Shown here in pieces: positions 61,101-64,000 of a stretch of 64,000 nt of DNA. Numbering within the stretch: the stretch's first letter is position 1; the number at the start of each line of letters is the position of its first letter. Source of the DNA: Owenia fusiformis (lineage: Eukaryota > Annelida > Polychaeta > Sabellida > Oweniidae); the NCBI GenBank assembly GCA_903813345.2, contig CAIIXF020000004.1, positions 3,555,525 to 3,619,524 on the forward strand, read 5' to 3'. Under the pieces are notes generated by a model. The model searched no databases, was not told the origin of the DNA, and saw only the letters and a program-made list of their open reading frames with translations. The translations under genes and the position numbers were made by a program.

Positions 61101-63247
61101 TTTTTACCAAAATTTTAACTATATTTGAGACAGACTTACATGGATGTACAGATGGACAAAGCCATTCTCTATATCCCCTTGAACTTCATAAGTGGCTCAT
61201 AATGTACCTTACAAAACCGCTAATTTATCGTATGATCTGTAAAATGAAGCCTTCTGATTGGTCAGTTCTTGTGCTGTACCAATCTGTATTGCTACTGAGA
61301 TTGTCCCCATTGATCATCTCCGTCGCAATACAGAAAATATTGGTACGGAGGGAACAATCTCAGTAGCAATACAGAGGATCACACGATAAAAACGTTATTG
61401 AATGATTTACGGGATATATTCTGTCTCGATATTCTGTATGGCACTCGACTTCGTCTCGTTCCAGTACGGAATTTCTCGATCAGAATATATCCTGTATTGC
61501 ACTTCAAATCATTCAATAACTTATAGTATTTGTGTTTATTGTAATAATTTGAAATAAAGAAATACAAAAAAAAACTTCATACTATGGGACACATTCAATT
61601 ACTAACCTCCTCTAGCATTGTGCCAAGCTCTCCTACCAGAATCTCTACCATGTCCTTGTTGCTACAGAAGGCATCTATAACCTCCGTATGGAGCAGAGCT
61701 ATCTCTGGGTAATTCTCACATTCTCTTGGAGTGTCCTCTGTTAAAAGGACGAATAACCTACAAGAAAATAGTTCTATGAAAATAATAATCCACATTCCAC
61801 ATTAGTTTCAGTAATATACTTTCAAGTAGAAGATCAATTCGTGATTTCAACCAATATAAGAGGAGGAAAAACCCAAGCGCTCAGAAATGTCCTCAAAATT
61901 ACCTCTCTAAGGATGTAAAAATATATTCCTATATCTTTTTTATCTTAACTTAAAATAACAAGATATGATGTAAGTAAATATTCCAGGAATTAACATTATT
62001 CATTATTCAAAGCGTTTTTACAAAATTTTGAATCCAAAATTTTGCTTTTTGATCCCATGTAATTTGACCAACCAGCTAAGGGTCTTCTATATATATATTT
62101 TCATTGAAGTTGAGGTAATCTTTGAACTCTGGATTTTTTCCTCCTACCAAATACCTAATGAAATTTTATCCCAAAGCCTGGTGGTAAACAATTTGTCCAG
62201 AAAGCAGAAGGCAACCAAATTGCAGATGGGTAGCGATTTGTATACTTGGACTGAATATTGCCAAAGAGATATAACAAGCCTAACCTGTGAGAAGAATCTG
62301 AATTTTTCTTTGCCATCTCCTGCCACGGAGCATTAATGCTCTCCCAATAGTATACAAGTATATAAGATTTTATTTCAAAAAGTCTAAGTCGCCATATCAA
62401 ATTTCACCCAGCATGCCAAAAAACTGATCAGTTTTAGATTTCCATACCAAAAGAAATTCCTGAAATTGTCAGATCAATTTGGCAAAAAGCCTCGCCAGAA
62501 ACCAGAAAATTGAGATGTTTACGCAACTACCTACCCTGAAAACTGATCACAATATAGCACCTGAAATGGGTGCGATTTCATGTCCTGTATATAATCCCTC
62601 TAATGCCTAAAGAAACACACTGTGTGATTGCCTAGTACTTCTGGTATACTTGAGAATAATGTTGAATCTCTTGGCATGCATTCTCAAATTTAATAGTTCA
62701 TTTTTTACTTTGAATTAAGACATTATATCAAATCATCGTAATTAGCACTACTTAGCACCTTAACAGGTAACTTCCTCCAGCTCCCAACGAACCCCAGGAA
62801 CATTTTGCACTTAACATTTCATTCACCAGTATTTATCTACTTCCTCTGTCAGTGCTCACTTAATGATTGTACTGACCAAACAAATTACTTTCACCAAAAC
62901 TAATTAATCTGAAATGATGATCATGAAAATACATGTATGTCCTTTTGGTCCTTTTGGTCCCTCACTTATATTTTGGGTTTCTTATTTTTTAAATATTTGA
63001 ATTTGTCGACATCTACCAGTCTCGAGTAAAAATATTGAGGATAATACAGAATTGAATACAAAGAATCAGAAATTGTTCAATTTAACTGTTTAAGAATATT
63101 TATAGATTTGTAGGTCAATTGTACATGTTGTCACCCCCTATAGATCTGATTCTGCCTTTAAGTGAATATCAAGAAATATACATACTTGACAAGCAAGGCA
63201 AAGACATCTTGGCTTGTAGCGCATGCTTGGAATGCCAGTACCAGGTC
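49135..63247 (-). CDS. tim: Timeless-family protein, TIM-like, 5' end missing
   Basis: Eighteen coding exons in transcript order: 63186-63247, 61607-61757, 57687-57808, 57268-57328, 56810-56863, 56416-56552, 55361-55537, 54800-54910, 54025-54131, 53416-53605, 52787-52985, 52315-52439, 51755-51923, 51185-51368, 50839-50901, 50226-50417, 49633-49759, 49135-49249. All junctions are GT-AG and the phases join one open frame of 781 codons plus stop; the N-terminus lies outside the window. Timeless landmarks, numbered from the first codon seen: LIRNILY (91-97), NECICTMMYHIAGD (416-429), LLKTLGL and YPRIPHDLSP (about 664-685). From memory the second is closer to fly TIM (NDCIFTMMHHIGGD) than to mammalian TIMELESS. 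Fly TIM is an ARM-repeat clock partner of PER and CRY; TIMELESS acts at replication forks. There is a Ser/Asp-rich stretch near 490-520 but no long disordered insert. The 63-nt exon 50839-50901 is supported mainly by phase. Confidence 0.85.
52120..52255. repeat. dispersed repeat in a tim intron, copy 1
   Basis: ctgccatttgttacaa, runs of caaacacca and gttggagactataacaatat are shared with 53660-53765, two introns upstream in the gene. Confidence 0.6.
53655..53770. repeat. dispersed repeat in a tim intron, copy 2
   Basis: Second copy of the repeat at 52120-52255; same order of motifs, with a slightly different middle. Confidence 0.6.
54131..54590. repeat. 46-bp minisatellite seeded by a tim exon edge
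   Basis: The unit aatctagaaacagagtaaaa followed by tcttaatatcagaaacaatacatgg repeats about nine times. The first unit overlaps the acceptor of the tim exon ending at 54131. At the far end, 54551-54590 repeats an altered copy of the exon edge (gatcttcagtaatcaagggg against exon gatctccagcaatcaaaggg). The array therefore arose by tandem duplication that included the splice site. Confidence 0.9.
54612..54776. mobile_element. family X MITE, right half only
   Basis: Matches the right half of 22099-22464 (aagataaagcaagacgtaca, then ctcttgggctttccctcctc). The left half is absent, and the 46-bp array stands in its place. Confidence 0.65.
55031..55218. mobile_element. MITE, family W copy 2, intact
   Basis: The inverted ends gtataagtggta enclose a 188-bp element with no open frame. 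It is the uninterrupted counterpart of 41138-41950 and supplies that element's empty site. Intronic in the tim-like gene. Confidence 0.75.
55565..55668. mobile_element. short palindromic element with C/G runs, copy 2
   Basis: Nearly the same as 34883-34998: ttgcttaaaagaccctgtac with a C-run, then a G-run and tggatacagtctttgagcaa. Confidence 0.65.
56260..56389. mobile_element. 130-bp hairpin MITE
   Basis: aatatagacctcagagcagg pairs with cctgctctgaggtctatatt, with inner arms gtaatatcgtagaatacaccc and gggtgtattcaacaatattac. It lies 27 bases from a tim exon (56416-56552), in the downstream intron. Confidence 0.75.
56961..57100. mobile_element. 140-bp hairpin MITE, TAA target site
   Basis: The inverted ends TGCCGTGGTCACATTTGCTC are flanked by TAA (56958-56960, 57101-57103). 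A central hairpin (ttcaaaattgaatacaattttgaa) matches the relic at 9490-9588. A TAA or TTA duplication fits a Harbinger-type element. Confidence 0.85.
57612..57668 (-). pseudogene. partial duplicate of a tim exon
   Basis: About 57 bases repeat the middle of exon 57687-57808 (plus-strand start aaagatgagttttctgatg), 88 bases away with few changes. The copy lacks the exon's acceptor end and overlaps no functional junction, so it is a pseudoexon in the downstream intron. Confidence 0.8.
57940..59095. repeat. 40-bp AT-rich minisatellite, about 24 copies
   Basis: From 58125 the unit tattgtatttaatgatttgt plus acattatatgttttcatttt repeats at 40 bases with small deletions later. 57940-58125 is a more diverged beginning. 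It lies in a 3.8-kb tim intron. The 85-125 codon frames here are artefacts of the repeat. Confidence 0.95.
59096..59765. repeat. 44-bp minisatellite, about 15 copies
   Basis: The unit cttgattataacacatcaac plus aagcatgaactattgaactggtcc repeats at 44 bases and directly abuts the 40-bp array. Most copies differ at zero to three bases, so this array is younger than its neighbour. Confidence 0.95.
59766..61225. other. tim intron, no element recognised
   Basis: No exon or clear transposon found. Short open frames at 60631-60831 and 60744-61037 have no recognised domain. Confidence 0.4.
61226..61389. repeat. inverted-repeat element in a tim intron
   Basis: The outer arms ttatcgtatgatctgt and ggatcacacgataa pair, as do inner arms aatctgtattgctactgaga and its partner at 61354-61374. 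MITE-like; no second copy noticed. Confidence 0.6.
61394..61520. repeat. 127-bp hairpin element
   Basis: gttattgaatgattt with gggatatattctg pairs with cagaatatatcctg and aaatcattcaataac. It lies immediately beside the previous inverted repeat, 87 bases from a tim exon (61607-61757), in the downstream intron. Confidence 0.65.
61859..62146. mobile_element. imperfect palindromic MITE, family X copy D
   Basis: The left end agaggaggaaaaacccaagc and right end tgaactctggattttttcct are inverted and match the family X ends at 6251 and 22099. 288 bp, intronic in the tim-like gene. Confidence 0.6.
62147..63185. other. tim intron, nothing recognised
   Basis: No exon or repeat is supported; short overlapping frames near 62150-62400 lack domains. 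Confidence 0.4.
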
Positions 63248-64000
63248 CTGTAAGAAAAAAATGATGTTAATGGTCAGCTTAGAACAATTACATTTGCATC
63301 ATTTATTTACAGATGATTTGAGTATATTCCTTGGAGGGGGGGTCTGGAAACCACCAAGAGGGGGCCCAAATTTCAAGTCTCATTAAAAAAAATTAATAAA
63401 AACCCAAAAATTAAGGGCCATTTTCTTCAAAATTTGGCCTAAAATTAAAAAATAAGGCCTTAAAAGGCCCAGTAATGACCAAAAAGGCCTACGTCATGGG
63501 ACCTTAGTTGAAATTTTTGGTCCGCTGACCCCCCCAGATCCGCAAGTGTCCCTGATATATGTCATAGATGTGTCACTGAAATTACATACAAATACATCAT
63601 TTACAATACATACAATATTAATGTCGGTGAGTATCATGTATTTGTTAGGTGTGTAATTATAATGACACATCTACATGTATGGCACATATGATTATCCACA
63701 TACACTTAAAGCAGTTTTTTACAAGACGTAATTTCAGTAAATATGCCTACTTCTAAATGGAAGGATAGCAAACATAAGATCACATTGTTATCTCGTGACC
63801 GATCACTGTTTTCTATCTACATATAAGGATGTTATGTATTATTTTCATTTCCATATTATTATTACAAGTAAAGAAAAATAATCAAGTAGGCATATGACGC
63901 AAAGTGTTTACTGTGCAGGAAACGTTATTAGAAGGATATGAATACCTTTCGAGCCACATATCGACAATAGCACCATGATATTGTCACATGGCATCAGAGT
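63248..64000 (-). other. 5' part of the tim-like locus, first exons not found
   Basis: The exon ending at 63247 starts at phase 0 and has a good acceptor (cttacag), so at least one upstream exon is required. No exon in the right frame was found here; a donor-like site near 63945 is preceded by an in-frame stop. A C/G-rich patch (63330-63545) looks like an unclassified repeat fragment. Confidence 0.45.

Noticed and set aside
63900-64000. Possible further upstream tim exon with donor near 63945
   Set aside because: Reading in the required phase meets a TGA 17 codons before the donor, no acceptor lies between, and the peptide does not resemble Timeless.

Overview
This is a eukaryotic, AT-rich, intron-rich animal genomic window. 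Split genes with GT-AG introns, animal-only gene families and very dense short palindromic transposons point to a non-insect invertebrate, probably marine. Intron-containing universal stress protein (USP) genes, secreted antistasin-type proteins and a Timeless-family gene together fit a lophotrochozoan (mollusc, brachiopod, annelid) or an ambulacrarian. The sequence alone does not decide between these. All exon models come from reading frames, splice phases and paralogue comparison; no search or alignment program was run.

Layout. 1-5.4 kb: no gene; a diverged minisatellite split by a TA-flanked MITE. 5.37-14.49 kb: USP gene 1 (+), four coding positions with two alternative third exons of identical length and phase. 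14.5-26 kb: repeats only (a 2.8 kb inverted repeat with a nested MITE, a piggyBac-like MITE, several minisatellites). 26.07-31.23 kb: USP gene 2 (+), a tandem paralogue with the same intron phases. 32.3-34.7 kb: a TTA-flanked Harbinger-like MITE, a foldback element and a 5'-truncated LINE (-). 35.3-37.9 kb and 40.8-44.0 kb: two tandem paralogues (+) for secreted proteins with 8 and 9 antistasin-like cysteine repeats and a basic tail, separated by nested palindromic elements. 44.1-49.1 kb: minisatellites and MITEs. 49.13-63.25 kb: the 3' eighteen coding exons of a Timeless-family gene (-), closer from memory to fly circadian TIM than to mammalian TIMELESS; its 5' end lies outside the window.

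The three loci show no common pathway: small ATP-binding stress proteins, a secreted protease-inhibitor-like pair, and a clock or replication-fork type ARM-repeat protein. What unifies the window is mobile DNA. There are more than 20 palindromic elements, and in three cases an element sits inside another whose second copy or arm preserves the empty site, so target duplications can be read directly (TA or TTA). The most notable biology is the USP exon pair, in which exactly one of two exons must be used; the compact TIM-like gene; and the mosaic near-identity of the antistasin-like paralogues.
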